A stretch of DNA of 64,000 nt from an uncultured Chloroflexales bacterium (GTDB lineage Bacteria; Chloroflexota; Chloroflexia; Chloroflexales; Chloroflexaceae). The stretch covers positions 1-64,000 of the forward strand of contig CALGUG010000010.1 of assembly GCA_937902315.1 (NCBI GenBank), read 5' to 3'. Positions 1-10,994 of this stretch are shown in pieces; within the stretch, counting starts at the first letter, position 1, and each line of letters opens with the position of its first letter. The notes under the pieces were generated by a model. It had not been told where the DNA came from. It saw only the letters and a list, made by a program, of their open reading frames with translations, and ran no database searches. A program made the position numbers and the translations under genes.

Positions 1-1206
1 GACTTCGGCTTCTGGCCGACCTATTCGCTAGGCAACCGGGTATGGTTTGACCTCAACAATAACGGCTTGATCGATGCCGATGAGCTTGGCGTCGATGGAG
101 TAGTGGTTGATCTCTACTTGGATAGCGATGGTGATGGGGTGCCCGATAGTAGCACGCCCTTGGCGACAACCGTTACAGCAGATGGAGGTTACTACCGCTT
201 CGACAATCTGCCTGCTGGCAATTATGTGGTTGAGATCAACCCCAGTAACTTTAGTGGGAATGGACCTTTAGTTGGCTATTTGAGCAGCACACCAACTGAA
301 GCGAACCCTAATAGTGATGTCGATAGCAACGATAATGGTATCGACAATCCTGATCCAGCTGCCAATGGTATAAGGAGTGGAGTGGTTACACTTGGACCGA
401 ATGCGAGCGAGCCAACAGGTGAAAGTGATCTAAGCCCGACCGGCCAAGGCAATCCTGATGACCGTTCCAATATGACGGTAGACTTCGGCTTCTTTCTCCC
501 AGCTTCGCTTGGTGATTATGTGTGGCATGATGTAAACGAAGATGGCATTCAAGATCCGAATGAACCAGGTGTGCCGGGTGTAACTGTTACGCTCTACGAT
601 GAGTGGGGCAATGTAGTCGCGACGACCACTACAGATAGCACGGGCAAGTATCTCTTCGATGGCTTGAAACCGGGCACCTATAGCGTGGGCTTTAGCAATC
701 TACCGCCGGAGCTCAATCAGTTTACTAAGTCTAATCAGGGCAGCGATGACGGGCTTGATAGCGATGCTGATCCTACTACCGGCCGAACCCAGCCAATAAC
801 TTTGGCTCCCGGAGAACATAATCCTACCCTCGATGCGGGTATTCACGCTCCAAAGCCTACGCCGATCCAATTGAGCTTCTTTTCAGTTCAGAAAACTAGT
901 GATGGTATGTTGTTGCAGTGGTCGACCAGTACCGAGATCGACACTTGGGGCTTCCATATTCTGCGTAGCGATAGGAATGGTCAGAATATGACGCGGCTCA
1001 CCAACCAGATGATTTTGGCCAAGGGTGGACGCCTCTCTGGTGCGGACTATAGTTGGCTGAATAGTACGGCTTCGGAACAATCGCGTTACAGCTATTGGTT
1101 GGAAGTCTATGATATCGATGGTAGCATTACTCGCTATGGACCAGTTACACTTCAGCCGAACAGTGCTGCTAGTTATCACGTCTTCTTACCCAATGTAATA
1201 CGCTAA
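1..1206 (+). CDS. SdrD B-repeat surface protein, C-terminal part (5' end outside window)
   Basis: The reading frame is open from the first base, so the gene begins upstream of the window; about 401 residues are visible. Two SdrD/Cna-type B repeats are present. Each begins LGNxVWxD or LGDYVWxD, carries Asp-rich putative Ca2+ sites (DxNxDGxxD) and has an inner GxYxFDxLxPG core. A C-terminal beta-sandwich-like domain follows (IQLSFFSV...LLQWSTSTE..TWGFHILRS), and the protein ends in a VFLPNVIR tail. There is no LPxTG motif or terminal membrane helix. The role is inferred to be a cell-surface or secreted structural/adhesive protein. It is convergent with, and clearly paralogous to, the giant gene on the opposite strand. 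Confidence 0.9.
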   Translation, partial: DFGFWPTYSLGNRVWFDLNNNGLIDADELGVDGVVVDLYLDSDGDGVPDSSTPLATTVTADGGYYRFDNLPAGNYVVEINPSNFSGNGPLVGYLSSTPTEANPNSDVDSNDNGIDNPDPAANGIRSGVVTLGPNASEPTGESDLSPTGQGNPDDRSNMTVDFGFFLPASLGDYVWHDVNEDGIQDPNEPGVPGVTVTLYDEWGNVVATTTTDSTGKYLFDGLKPGTYSVGFSNLPPELNQFTKSNQGSDDGLDSDADPTTGRTQPITLAPGEHNPTLDAGIHAPKPTPIQLSFFSVQKTSDGMLLQWSTSTEIDTWGFHILRSDRNGQNMTRLTNQMILAKGGRLSGADYSWLNSTASEQSRYSYWLEVYDIDGSITRYGPVTLQPNSAASYHVFLPNVIR

Positions 1207-1211
1207 TATGC

Positions 1212-1249
1212 CTAAAGGGGTCGCACTTATGAAAGTGCGACCCCTTTAG
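1212..1249. terminator. Bidirectional hairpin between convergent surface-protein genes
   Basis: A perfect 17-bp inverted repeat (1212-1228 with 1233-1249, 4-nt loop) lies just after the + strand stop at 1206. It faces the 3' end of the opposing gene at 1332. The T-tracts are weak, but the position and stem length fit a shared terminator. Confidence 0.75.
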
Positions 1250-1331
1250 TCCTTGTTACTACTCGTTTCTAAGCCTAATATGAAATCTTCTTACCCAGTT
1301 CTATTTTTTGGCATTCAGACTAACGGCCCCC

Positions 1332-4300
1332 TTATTTGCTAACCAAGGGCAGGTAGACCGTGAAGCTAGCACTGGTCTGGATCTGGGTCTTGACCGGGCC
1401 GTACCAGTTGCTGTTTTGGTTGAGATCAAGCTCGACCAACCAGTAGCTGTAGCTCTTGCCAGCTTGGGCCGTGGTATCGGTCCAGGTGTAGCTGGCGCCC
1501 GTGCTGCTCGAGCCTTTGCTTGCGATCAGGTTCGGAGTGACCTGAACAGCATCGGCGCGCTGGCCGTTCTCGCTGCGATAGATCAGGAAGCCGTAGCTGT
1601 TCTGCTCTGCAGCGGTGACCCAATCGAGGTTGATGCCCGTTGTGCTGGCGCTGGCCTCGAAGCGCAGCAGCTTCACAGCAGTCGGCGTCAGCGTATGGAT
1701 ACCAGCGTAGAGCGTCGGGTTGTATTCGCCCGGCATCAAGGTGACCTGTTGGGTCAAGCCGGTCTTGCGATTGGCGTCGCTGTCGATGCTGGTATCGCTG
1801 CCTTGGTGCTGCAAGGTGAACTCGTAGCCTGCGGGCAGGTTGCTAAAGCCTACGCTGTAGGTGCCAGCCGGCAAGTTGATGAACTGGTAGAAGCCGTTGT
1901 TGTTGGTGGTGGTGGTCGCCACGGGAACACCAGCCGCGTTGTAGAGCGTCACGGTTACATTCGGGACGCCTGCTTCACCAGCATCTCGGATACCGTCTTT
2001 GTTGAGGTCATACCAGACCTGGCTGCCCAAGCTGGCTGGCATAAACACGCCAAAGTCGATCGTCAGGTTGCTGTTCGGATCGTTATCGCCATCGTTGGTC
2101 GGCTCGTCGTTCGAGCTGAGCGTGATACCAGGCGCCAAGATGCCTTGGTTGTTTGTGCTGCTGCCGTTGTCGTCGTTGTCGACATCGTTGTTAGCGTTGG
2201 GCGCAGGCTCGTAGGGGCCGGTCGCGTTGATATGGGTGCCAACGCTGCCGGTGCTGCTGATGTAGCCCTCGAGCGGCCCACCGCTGGCGAAGTTCGATGG
2301 GTCAAGCTGGACGATGTATTGGCCCGGCACGAGATTGTCGAACAGGTAGAGACCGACAGCGCTTGTGGTTGTGCTGCCAACCAGTTCGCCCGGATCGATC
2401 ACGTTGTTTTGGTTGCGGTCGTGGTAGAGGTTCACAACCACGTTATCGATGCCGCTTTCGCCGCTATCGACGACGCCATTGTTGTTGACATCGTACCAGA
2501 CCAAGTTGCCAAGGCTGACCGGCAGGTAGAGACCTAGGTCCCAGCTCGGATCGTGCTCGTTCAGCGCGATGTTGGTGACGATCGTGCGGCCGGTGTTCGG
2601 ATCGACATCGCTATCGGCTTGATCGTCGCTACCCACATCTTGGGTCGTGACTTTATAGCCGTTCGGGATATCGAACTCGACATAATAGTCGCCGGGAGGC
2701 AGATGCTTGAAGCTGTAGTTGCCGTTCAGATCGGTCACCACGCTCTCCACCAGCGTGCCGTTCGAGGTATAGAGGGTGACGGTGACATTGGGTACACCTA
2801 CCTCACCGTTATCCTGAATACCGTTGCCGTTAGCGTCGAGCCAGACACGATCGCCCAAGCTGGCTGTGTAGTAGATACCAGCGTCCCAGGTGAGATCGCT
2901 TTCGCCCGAGCTTAGCTCGATGATAGCGGTGCGTCCGGTTGTGACATCGGCGTCGCTATCGTTGCTGCTAGTGCTGTTTGCACTGTTTTGCGGGCTGCGC
3001 TCGTAGCCGATGGGCAGCTCGAACTCGACATAGTACTGGCCAGCGGGCAGGTTATCGAACAGATAGCTACCGTCGATTCCGGTGGTTTGCGTGTCGACAA
3101 GTACGTCGTCGGCAGTGCCTACCAGACCGTCGGGGCCAGGTGTGTAGAGCTTGACCGTAACGCCCGGCACACCCTGCTCACCCTGATCTTGGATACCGTC
3201 GCGGTTGCTATCCAACCAGACGATATCGCCGAGTTGGGCCGGAATGTAGAAGCCGAAGTCGAGCGTCAGGTTACCGTTGGTGTCGTCGCCGTCGTCGCTG
3301 TTGCCGGGTTCGTCGCCCGAGCTGAGCGTGATCGGCTGGCTATAGACTTGGTTGCCGTTTCCGATACCGTTATCGTCGTTGTCGACGTTGTTGTTGGGCG
3401 TTGCACTCGTCGCGATATCGCTGCTCGATACATAGCCGCTCGGAGCGGTGACGCGCACCACATACTGGCCCGGAGGCAGATCGGTGAAGAGATACTCACC
3501 GTTGGCTGTGGTGGTTTGGCTCGCAACCGGGTTGCCGTTGATATCGAGGGCAGGAGTGCTGCCATCGCCCATAAAGAGCTCGACCAGCGCGCCAGCCAGC
3601 GGTGTATCGATGCCGGCATCGAAGACGCCGTTGTTAGCCATGTCTTCGAAGATCAGGTTGCCCAGACGCAGCGGGTGGAAGAAGCCGAAGTCGACTGTCA
3701 TGTTGCCCATGGTGTCGTCGCCATCGGCGGCTGTGTCGGGTTCGTTCTTGGCAACCAGCTTGATAACGTTGCTCTCGACGTAGCCGTTCTGCAGCAGACC
3801 GTTATCGTCGTTGTCGATATCGTTGTTCGGGTCGAAGCTCGAGACGATATCGCTGCTCGAAACGAAGTCGGAGCCAGCGGGCGGCGTGACACGCACGATA
3901 TACTCACCCGGCATCAGGTTATCGAATAGGTAGAGACCGTCGGGGCCCGTAGTTTGCGGGGCGACAGGCGTGCCATCGGGATGGGTCGCTGGGGTGACGC
4001 CGTCGCTCAGATAGAGCTCGACGGTGAAGCCAGCCAGCGGGCGGTCGCTTCCGGCATCGTAGACGCCGTTGTTTGCGACATCTTCGAAGACGAAGTTGCC
4101 CAAACGAACCGTCTGATAGAAGCCGAAGTCGAGCGTCAGGTTGCCGTTGTTATCATCGCCATCGTTGGTCGGCTCGCTGTTCGAGATCAACTCGATGGGA
4201 TTGCTGCGAACGACATTGCCGCTACCGATACCGTTGTCGTCGTTATCGGTGTCGTTATCGGGTGTGGCCGTGCTGGCGATATCGCTGCTCGAGAAGTAGC

Positions 4301-7300
4301 CGTTGGGCGCGCTCACTTGGACGATGTAGCGGCCGGGGGCCAGATCCTCAAACAGGTAGCGACCGTCGGGGCCCGTGGTTTGCGGGGCGACCGGTGTGCC
4401 ATCGGGATGGGTGGCAGGCGTGCCATCTTCGAAGAGCAGCTCAACCGTAGCGCCCGCGAGCGGCGTGTCGTCTCCGTCGAAGCGTCCGTTGTTGTCGAGA
4501 TCCTCAAAGATGAGGTCGCCGAGCCGCAGCGGCTGATAGAAGCCGAAGTCGAGCGTCAGGTTGCCGTTGTTGTCGTCTCCGTCGTTGGTCGGCTCGCCGT
4601 TCGAGCTGAGCGTGATCGGATTGCTGCTGACGACATTGCCGACGCCGATACCGTTATCGTCGTTGTTGACGTTGTTGTCGGGCGTAGCCGTGCTGGCGAT
4701 ATCGCTGCTCGAGCGATAGCCGTTGGGCGCGGTCACCTTCACCACATACTGGCCCGGATAGAGGTTTGTGAAGTTGTACAAGCCGTCCGATCCGGTCGTC
4801 TGCGGGCTAACTGTCGCTCCGGTAACGTCGACCACCGGAGTTACACCGTCAGCTGCGAAGAGCTCAACGGTCGCGCCAGCCAAGGGGCTATCGACACCGT
4901 TGTCATAGACGCCGTTATTGGCAACGTCGATGAACACCAGATCGCCCAAGTTGACTGGCTGGAAGAGGCCGAAGTCGACCGTCAGGTTGCTGCGGTTATC
5001 GGCGGTGTCATCACCGATATCCGGGGTTGGAGGCTCGCCCGTCGGTTCGCCGTCGACCGTCAGTTCGACCGTTGCGCTACGGATGACGCTGCCGAACGTG
5101 GTGCCGTTGTCGTCGTTGTCGCTGTTATTGCTATCGGCGTTAGGAGCGGGCTCGTATGGTCCGCTTGTTGCCATCGCACCCGTGCTGGAGAGATAGCCAG
5201 CCGGAGGCACGATCTCGACGATGTACTTGCCTGCGCTCAGGTTCGTGAAGAGATAGTAGCCGCCGCTATTGGTTGTGGTTGTTGCGATCGCATCGGCGCT
5301 GTTCGACGTGTTATCGCCGTTCAGATCGTCGGGGATACCATCGCCGTTGTCGTCGCGATACAGGCGCACGGTTACGCCAGCGATACCAGTCTCGCTGTTA
5401 TTGATAGTGCCGCTGTTGTCTGCATCCAGCCAGACCTGATTGCCCAGCGAGAGCGCGGGATAGAAGCCGAAGTCAACCGTGAGGTTCGAGTTCTCATCTT
5501 GCGCATTATCGGTCAAGCCGGGCATTGAAGGCTCGCCGGTCGGCTCATCGCCCAAGCTCAGGGTTACCGTGCCACTACGGGTTACTGAACCGGCGCGGCT
5601 ACCATTGTCATCATTGTCGATATCATCGTCGGGATCTGGAGCGCTCTCATATGGTTGCGGTAGGGTTAAGCCGGTACTGGTTGTCATACCATTGGGCGTT
5701 ACCACTTCGACAATATAGTTGCCTTCGCCCAGATCGGTGAAGAGGTAGTGACCATCGGCATTGGTGGTTGTTGTGCGAATAGCATCCGCTACAGTTACGC
5801 CACCGCCGTTGATGTCATCTGGAATACCGTCTTGGTTATTATCGACGTAGAGCCGTACCGTTACGCCAGGGATTCCGGCTTCACCTGGATCGACGCGACC
5901 GTTGTTGTTGAGGTCTGCCCAGACAAGGTTACCCAGCGATAGCGGTTGATAGATACCGAAGTCTACGCTGTAGTTGGAGTTGTTATTGTTTGCGTAGTCG
6001 TTGTAGCCAGCGGGCATAGTGCCATCGTTGGTTGGCTCTGCAGCGAAGCTGAGCGTGACCGGAGCGCTGCGAATAACGCTGCCAACTGTGGTGCCGTTAT
6101 CGTCGTTGTTGACATTGTTGTCGGGATCGGGAGCTGGCTCATAGGGATAGCTGCCAGACGAAGCGGTTCCCTTGCTGCTTTGGTAACCAGTGGGCAGATC
6201 GTCGATCTCGACGATATAGGTGCCTGCTAACAGCTCTGTAAACAGATAGTAGCCGTTTGCATCGGTTATTGTTGTGGCGATCGCGGCGCCATCGGGTGTA
6301 CCATCGTTATTGCTGTCGAGGTAGAGCCGCACGGTGATATTGGCGACACCTAGCTCGCCAGCATCGAGCTGACCGTTGTTGTTGCGGTCATCCCAGACTT
6401 GGTTGCCCAAGCTGAAGACCGGGTAGAAACCGAAGTCGACCGTTAGGTTCGATTGGTTGTTGGGTGCTCCATCACCGTTCGGTTTGTCAGCGCTAGCTTC
6501 GTTGGTCGGCTCGCTGAAGCCGTTGCCCTCGCCTAGGCTAACGACATCGCTGCGCACAGCGCTACCAAACAAGTTACCGTTATCGTCGTTGTCGATGTCG
6601 GTATTGGGGTCGGGCGCAGGCTCGTAGGCGTTGTTTTCACCTGTGCTGCTGCGCATGCCGGTCAGCGCACCAGAACCAGTCAGGTTCGAGCTTAGAATCT
6701 CGACGATATACTCGCCAGCGGGCAGGTTATCGAAGCGATAGTAGCCTTGGGCGTTGGTGGTTACATCAGCTACTTGGGCGCCAGCGATATTGGTAGCACG
6801 AGTCACACCGTCGGCTTTGTACAAACGGACGGTGACGCCGCTGATACCCACTTCGCCGTTGTCGATAACGCCATTGTTGTTATCGTCGCGCCATACGCGG
6901 TTGCCCAACGAGTAGTTGCGCACGATACCGAAGTCGATGGTCGGGTTATTGGTCGAACCGCTCGCAGGTAACACCACATTGTTATTGAGTGTGCCAGCAT
7001 CGCCCGGATTCAGGGTAATTGTGCCGCTCGACACCGTACCCGAGCCGGTTCCGATACCGTTATCGTCGTTGTCGACGTTATTGTTCGGCGACGAGGTGGT
7101 GTTAATGTCGCGTGTGCTGACATAGCCCGTCGGGGTGGTGATGCGAACGATATACTGGCCCTGTGGCAAGCCGCTGAACTGGTAGTTGCCGTTGGCATCG
7201 GTGATTACCGCGCCTGGTCCATCGTCGGCGGTGCCCAAAATGCCGTCGGGCCCAGTTAAGATCTGGGTGCCATTGCTGCTATAGAGCCGTACTGCGACGC

Positions 7301-10300
7301 CCGCTACGCCCGGCTCGCTACCATCACGGATACCGTTGGCGATAGTTCCACCGCCAGCGCCGTTATCCGCCCAGACCAAGTTACCGATCGAGGTGGTGTA
7401 GAAGCCGAAGTCGATCGTCAGGTTGCTCGCGCTATCGGCGATTGGGTCGCCTGTCAGCGTTGTGCCACGGGGGTCTCCTTCGCCTTCTGGCTCGGTGTAG
7501 CCCACAAAGACGGGTTTAGAGAGCACGCCACCTTGGTAGAAGGCCCCGCTGGTGCGAACCATCATTCCGTTGTCGTCGCGGTCGATGTCGTCGTTGCTGG
7601 CTGCCGCCTCAGCTTCGACGATCACGCCTGCATTGGTGATGGTCGTGCCGCTGCTGTGGTAGCCTGCCAAGGGACCGCCGGGCGCGAAGTTCGAGGCCGG
7701 GATGCCGATGAAGTATTGGCCCGGATAGAGCCCGACCGGCTCGGGCAGGGCTACGCCGCCTTGATGCGTTTGGCGATCGAAGCGATAGAAGCCGTTACCG
7801 TCGGTCGTTACGGTTGCGAGCGGATAGATCTCGTTGCCCGTGATCTTACCATCGCCGTTGACATCTAAGAAGAGCTCTAGGGTTACGTTCGCGATACCGA
7901 TGCTCGAGCCGAGGGCACCGCCTGGGCCGTCGTTATCGAGCGAGTCGTTGTTGGTATCGAACCAGACGCGGTTACCGATCTCGATCTCGGGCGCATGGAA
8001 GCCAGCGTCCCAAGTGAGATCTTGCTCGTCGGCCGTCAGCTGGGTGATGGGCGTTGAGAAGCTAACCGGGTCGATATCGCTATCGAGCGCATCGTCGCCG
8101 CCCATATGCGGGCTGGTAACTGTGAAGTCCGCAGGCGGCACAAAGTTCGCAAAGTAGTAACCCGGCTCCAAAGCGGTGAACAAGTAGTAGCCCGGATTGC
8201 CGTTCGAGTCGTTGCGGGTGATCTGCGTACCCACTAAGACTTGGTCATCGGTGGTCAAGGGATCACCGTCGGCATCTTTGTACAGATTGACCGTGATACC
8301 GTTCAGACCGCGATAGGGCGGCTCGTCCTGAATACCATTCTGGTTGACATCATTCCAGACATAGTTACCGTACGATGCCAGTGTGGCGGGCGGAGGTACC
8401 ACTTCGATACCGACGCGTGGCGGCTGGGCGACAAGTTGCGTGCCATCATCTGCACGGGTCGCACTGTAGGCGAAGGTGTTCCAAGCGATATTGCTATCGT
8501 CAACCGTGCCGAGCTGCCCGTCGGGTCCGGCTCCTGCGACCGGAGCGTTGTCGGGCGCAAACATCGGGAAGGTGAACTGAACCGCCTCATTGGCCTTCAG
8601 CTGATAGTTGCCGAAGTCGAACAAGACCGAGCGAACCGTAGTGGGGTCTTGTGGCAGGTTCAAGCTCCACACACCCGGTCCCGGCTCTACACCGTTCGTC
8701 ATGGGTGTACAGCCCGGGTTGTTGCTCGCCAAAGCCGGTCGACAGGGGTTGATTTCGGTGCTATAGCGAATCGTCAGGCCCGGAATAGCGGGCGTGATCG
8801 TTACGGGGCCAGCCAACTGGGGAGTCCAAGCGGTGCCCAAGACGGCTTGGTCGCGCACACCAACGTTGCCGGGTGCAGGATCGTTATAGGGCAGAATATC
8901 GACGATCTGCAGATCGCGGAAGTCGACGTTGCCAGTGTTGGTCAGCACCATCTGATAGGTGATCAGACCGCTCTGAACGGTTTGACCGATCTCGGGGTCG
9001 CGCGCGAAGCGGGTATCGAGCTGGCCCTTAACCAGTTTAGCTGAGCTGATCGAGGCCGCCGCCCGGATGAGGAGGTTGCTCGGCGCCGAGAAACAGAGCT
9101 TGCTGTTGTTGTAACCACCGTTGGTCAAGATCGTGCGCTCGCTGACTGGCGCATTCACACAGTTCGAGATACGTACTTCGTTGACCGGGGTGGAATAGTC
9201 GAGCAACACCGAGCGGTTTTGCAGGGTGCCCGGATAGGTTCCGGCCTTGACCTTGGCTTTCAGCTCGATCGTAACTTGTTCGCCCGAAGGAATCGAACAG
9301 GTGCTGCCGGCCCAACTCCAGCTCAAGAAGGTGCGGCCCGAGCCTTGGAAATCGCTTGTAGTGCTAAAGCTTGGCTGAACAGCACAACCAACAATGTTGT
9401 TGATAAGTGTCCAAGAACCGTCAACATACTCAAGCTCGGCTGGCAACAGGTCACCAAAGACCGGCTCGTCGAGCGGCTTAAAGTTGCCGTTCGCCAAGGT
9501 CAGCCGATAGGTAACGATCTGTTCGGGCAGGGCCGGGTTGCCGTTCACAATCGTCTTTTGCGGAATCGGTCGAGCTTTGGGGATATCGACTTCGGTTGTA
9601 GCGCTTGCAATCGAGGTTGTAAGCGGGCCGAGAATCGAATCGCCCGTCATAGTCGCCGTATTGGTGACATTGTGGGGCAAGCTGTAGCTGTTGCTTGCTT
9701 CGTGGGCTGGGTTGATCACCGTGCTGGTGATTTGGATATCGCTGTTATCGAAGCCGACAGGAATCGAACCCATCTCGAAACGCAGGTTCGACACATAGTC
9801 GCCCGCCACAAAGCCCGGGAAGCTGCTTACCAACACATTGCTGCCCAGCGGAACGCCGCTGATCCAGCTATCCACGCCATTTTTCTGGTAGGAAACAGCG
9901 AGCGCCAAGCCAGTATTGATCTTGGTGACATTGTACTCGTTCGGAATGGGATCGGTCACCACCACGTTGTTGAGCTGGACATTACCCATGTTGCGTACTC
10001 GCAAATAGGTCTCAACCGTCCCTCCCACGATCGTATCGCCGTCGGCGCTCTTACTCAAGCTGAAGTCAGGACCTGGTGCCGCCAAAGTATGGTTGACACT
10101 GCTGACCTTGGTGACTTCACCTTGACCAAAGGGTGTGCCGGTCACAGAGACCTCATTGGTCTTGACCGCCCCGATCGCATTGCTTGGGTCGCTGTCGGGG
10201 AAGCTCACCGTCACTTCGAAGCGTTCGCAGTCGGGAACTTCAACGTTCACGCCCGTCCAAGTTACCGTCTGGACGCCCGCAACAGTCTCTACTGAGCTGG

Positions 10301-10994
10301 CGGGAGGATTCGACGATACGTACACTGCCCCTTCAGGCAGCGTATCAACCACCGTGACATTGGTCAGATCGAGCGCTCCGATGCTACCGGGACACACATT
10401 GATACGGTAGGTTGTGAGATCGCCACTAGCCCCACCATAAGCCACAATTTTCGAAACTGTGCTCTTATCTTCAGCATCAGAAACCGTCTTGATCGGATCT
10501 GTGGTATAGGGCACTGCCCCATCTGCCACGATCTCGGCGACGATCTCGGCCTCTGTGCCGTCGGGAGTAATGCCCGGCACGAAGCGTACTTCGAACTCAA
10601 GCTGACCCGTTGTTCCCAAGGGCAAAACCGAGTTGAAGCGCCAGGTGGCAGTGCGGGTTGCTGGATCGTACTCAGCGAGCTCGATATCGCTGTTACCAAC
10701 AACCGCCACGCCCTCAAGTTCGGGCGGCAAGGTGCTTGTAACAACCATATTCTCGCACTGATCGCCTGCCATCGACGAACTACACTCGTAGGTGAGGCGC
10801 ATCGTAAACGACTGCCCTGCAGGGATCGGATTGGGAGTACCTGAGGCCAATTCAAGGGTTAAACCGAGAATCGGCGCAGCATATACGGGTGCTATTGGAA
10901 GAAAAAGACTGCAAACGAAGAGCAGTAGACTACCTACAAAGAGGTGTACAGCAAAAAGTTTTGGACGCATGCTTGAACGCGATCGATGTCTCAT
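1332..10994 (-). CDS. Giant secreted protein with DUF11-like domains and 15 SdrD B repeats
   Basis: About 3,220 residues. The ATG at 10994 is preferred over the upstream TTG (11030) because it gives a basic n-region followed by a hydrophobic signal sequence ending ...PVYA-AP. Residues ~45-870 look like DUF11-type beta domains (repeated VxDxLPxG patterns). Residues ~873-3095 hold 15 SdrD/Cna B repeats that I counted from their LGNxVW/LGDxVF starts, most with Asp-rich Ca2+-binding loops and DxDNDDNG inserts. Residues ~3100-3220 are a beta-sandwich-like C-terminal domain (LLRFEAS...LDWVTAAEQNSYGF) and a VYLPLVSK tail. Known B repeats form stiff, Ca2+-stabilised rods, so a long surface stalk or matrix protein is the likely role (inference). 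There is no sortase signal or C-terminal membrane helix. Several repeats are nearly identical at DNA level, so repeat number may vary by recombination. Confidence 0.9.
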   Translation of the reverse strand: MRHRSRSSMRPKLFAVHLFVGSLLLFVCSLFLPIAPVYAAPILGLTLELASGTPNPIPAGQSFTMRLTYECSSSMAGDQCENMVVTSTLPPELEGVAVVGNSDIELAEYDPATRTATWRFNSVLPLGTTGQLEFEVRFVPGITPDGTEAEIVAEIVADGAVPYTTDPIKTVSDAEDKSTVSKIVAYGGASGDLTTYRINVCPGSIGALDLTNVTVVDTLPEGAVYVSSNPPASSVETVAGVQTVTWTGVNVEVPDCERFEVTVSFPDSDPSNAIGAVKTNEVSVTGTPFGQGEVTKVSSVNHTLAAPGPDFSLSKSADGDTIVGGTVETYLRVRNMGNVQLNNVVVTDPIPNEYNVTKINTGLALAVSYQKNGVDSWISGVPLGSNVLVSSFPGFVAGDYVSNLRFEMGSIPVGFDNSDIQITSTVINPAHEASNSYSLPHNVTNTATMTGDSILGPLTTSIASATTEVDIPKARPIPQKTIVNGNPALPEQIVTYRLTLANGNFKPLDEPVFGDLLPAELEYVDGSWTLINNIVGCAVQPSFSTTSDFQGSGRTFLSWSWAGSTCSIPSGEQVTIELKAKVKAGTYPGTLQNRSVLLDYSTPVNEVRISNCVNAPVSERTILTNGGYNNSKLCFSAPSNLLIRAAASISSAKLVKGQLDTRFARDPEIGQTVQSGLITYQMVLTNTGNVDFRDLQIVDILPYNDPAPGNVGVRDQAVLGTAWTPQLAGPVTITPAIPGLTIRYSTEINPCRPALASNNPGCTPMTNGVEPGPGVWSLNLPQDPTTVRSVLFDFGNYQLKANEAVQFTFPMFAPDNAPVAGAGPDGQLGTVDDSNIAWNTFAYSATRADDGTQLVAQPPRVGIEVVPPPATLASYGNYVWNDVNQNGIQDEPPYRGLNGITVNLYKDADGDPLTTDDQVLVGTQITRNDSNGNPGYYLFTALEPGYYFANFVPPADFTVTSPHMGGDDALDSDIDPVSFSTPITQLTADEQDLTWDAGFHAPEIEIGNRVWFDTNNDSLDNDGPGGALGSSIGIANVTLELFLDVNGDGKITGNEIYPLATVTTDGNGFYRFDRQTHQGGVALPEPVGLYPGQYFIGIPASNFAPGGPLAGYHSSGTTITNAGVIVEAEAAASNDDIDRDDNGMMVRTSGAFYQGGVLSKPVFVGYTEPEGEGDPRGTTLTGDPIADSASNLTIDFGFYTTSIGNLVWADNGAGGGTIANGIRDGSEPGVAGVAVRLYSSNGTQILTGPDGILGTADDGPGAVITDANGNYQFSGLPQGQYIVRITTPTGYVSTRDINTTSSPNNNVDNDDNGIGTGSGTVSSGTITLNPGDAGTLNNNVVLPASGSTNNPTIDFGIVRNYSLGNRVWRDDNNNGVIDNGEVGISGVTVRLYKADGVTRATNIAGAQVADVTTNAQGYYRFDNLPAGEYIVEILSSNLTGSGALTGMRSSTGENNAYEPAPDPNTDIDNDDNGNLFGSAVRSDVVSLGEGNGFSEPTNEASADKPNGDGAPNNQSNLTVDFGFYPVFSLGNQVWDDRNNNGQLDAGELGVANITVRLYLDSNNDGTPDGAAIATTITDANGYYLFTELLAGTYIVEIDDLPTGYQSSKGTASSGSYPYEPAPDPDNNVNNDDNGTTVGSVIRSAPVTLSFAAEPTNDGTMPAGYNDYANNNNSNYSVDFGIYQPLSLGNLVWADLNNNGRVDPGEAGIPGVTVRLYVDNNQDGIPDDINGGGVTVADAIRTTTTNADGHYLFTDLGEGNYIVEVVTPNGMTTSTGLTLPQPYESAPDPDDDIDNDDNGSRAGSVTRSGTVTLSLGDEPTGEPSMPGLTDNAQDENSNLTVDFGFYPALSLGNQVWLDADNSGTINNSETGIAGVTVRLYRDDNGDGIPDDLNGDNTSNSADAIATTTTNSGGYYLFTNLSAGKYIVEIVPPAGYLSSTGAMATSGPYEPAPNADSNNSDNDDNGTTFGSVIRSATVELTVDGEPTGEPPTPDIGDDTADNRSNLTVDFGLFQPVNLGDLVFIDVANNGVYDNGVDSPLAGATVELFAADGVTPVVDVTGATVSPQTTGSDGLYNFTNLYPGQYVVKVTAPNGYRSSSDIASTATPDNNVNNDDNGIGVGNVVSSNPITLSSNGEPTNDGDDNNGNLTLDFGFYQPLRLGDLIFEDLDNNGRFDGDDTPLAGATVELLFEDGTPATHPDGTPVAPQTTGPDGRYLFEDLAPGRYIVQVSAPNGYFSSSDIASTATPDNDTDNDDNGIGSGNVVRSNPIELISNSEPTNDGDDNNGNLTLDFGFYQTVRLGNFVFEDVANNGVYDAGSDRPLAGFTVELYLSDGVTPATHPDGTPVAPQTTGPDGLYLFDNLMPGEYIVRVTPPAGSDFVSSSDIVSSFDPNNDIDNDDNGLLQNGYVESNVIKLVAKNEPDTAADGDDTMGNMTVDFGFFHPLRLGNLIFEDMANNGVFDAGIDTPLAGALVELFMGDGSTPALDINGNPVASQTTTANGEYLFTDLPPGQYVVRVTAPSGYVSSSDIATSATPNNNVDNDDNGIGNGNQVYSQPITLSSGDEPGNSDDGDDTNGNLTLDFGFYIPAQLGDIVWLDSNRDGIQDQGEQGVPGVTVKLYTPGPDGLVGTADDVLVDTQTTGIDGSYLFDNLPAGQYYVEFELPIGYERSPQNSANSTSSNDSDADVTTGRTAIIELSSGESDLTWDAGIYYTASLGDRVWLDANGNGIQDNGEVGVPNVTVTLYTSNGTLVESVVTDLNGNYSFKHLPPGDYYVEFDIPNGYKVTTQDVGSDDQADSDVDPNTGRTIVTNIALNEHDPSWDLGLYLPVSLGNLVWYDVNNNGVVDSGESGIDNVVVNLYHDRNQNNVIDPGELVGSTTTSAVGLYLFDNLVPGQYIVQLDPSNFASGGPLEGYISSTGSVGTHINATGPYEPAPNANNDVDNDDNGSSTNNQGILAPGITLSSNDEPTNDGDNDPNSNLTIDFGVFMPASLGSQVWYDLNKDGIRDAGEAGVPNVTVTLYNAAGVPVATTTTNNNGFYQFINLPAGTYSVGFSNLPAGYEFTLQHQGSDTSIDSDANRKTGLTQQVTLMPGEYNPTLYAGIHTLTPTAVKLLRFEASASTTGINLDWVTAAEQNSYGFLIYRSENGQRADAVQVTPNLIASKGSSSTGASYTWTDTTAQAGKSYSYWLVELDLNQNSNWYGPVKTQIQTSASFTVYLPLVSK

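Noticed and set aside
1308..5740. Long + strand open frames opposite the giant surface-protein gene
   Set aside because: They mirror the repetitive Asp/Asn/Val/Gly codons of the minus-strand repeats, have no ribosome sites and encode compositionally odd Val/Ala/Asp strings. The minus-strand frame is unbroken and has clear domains.
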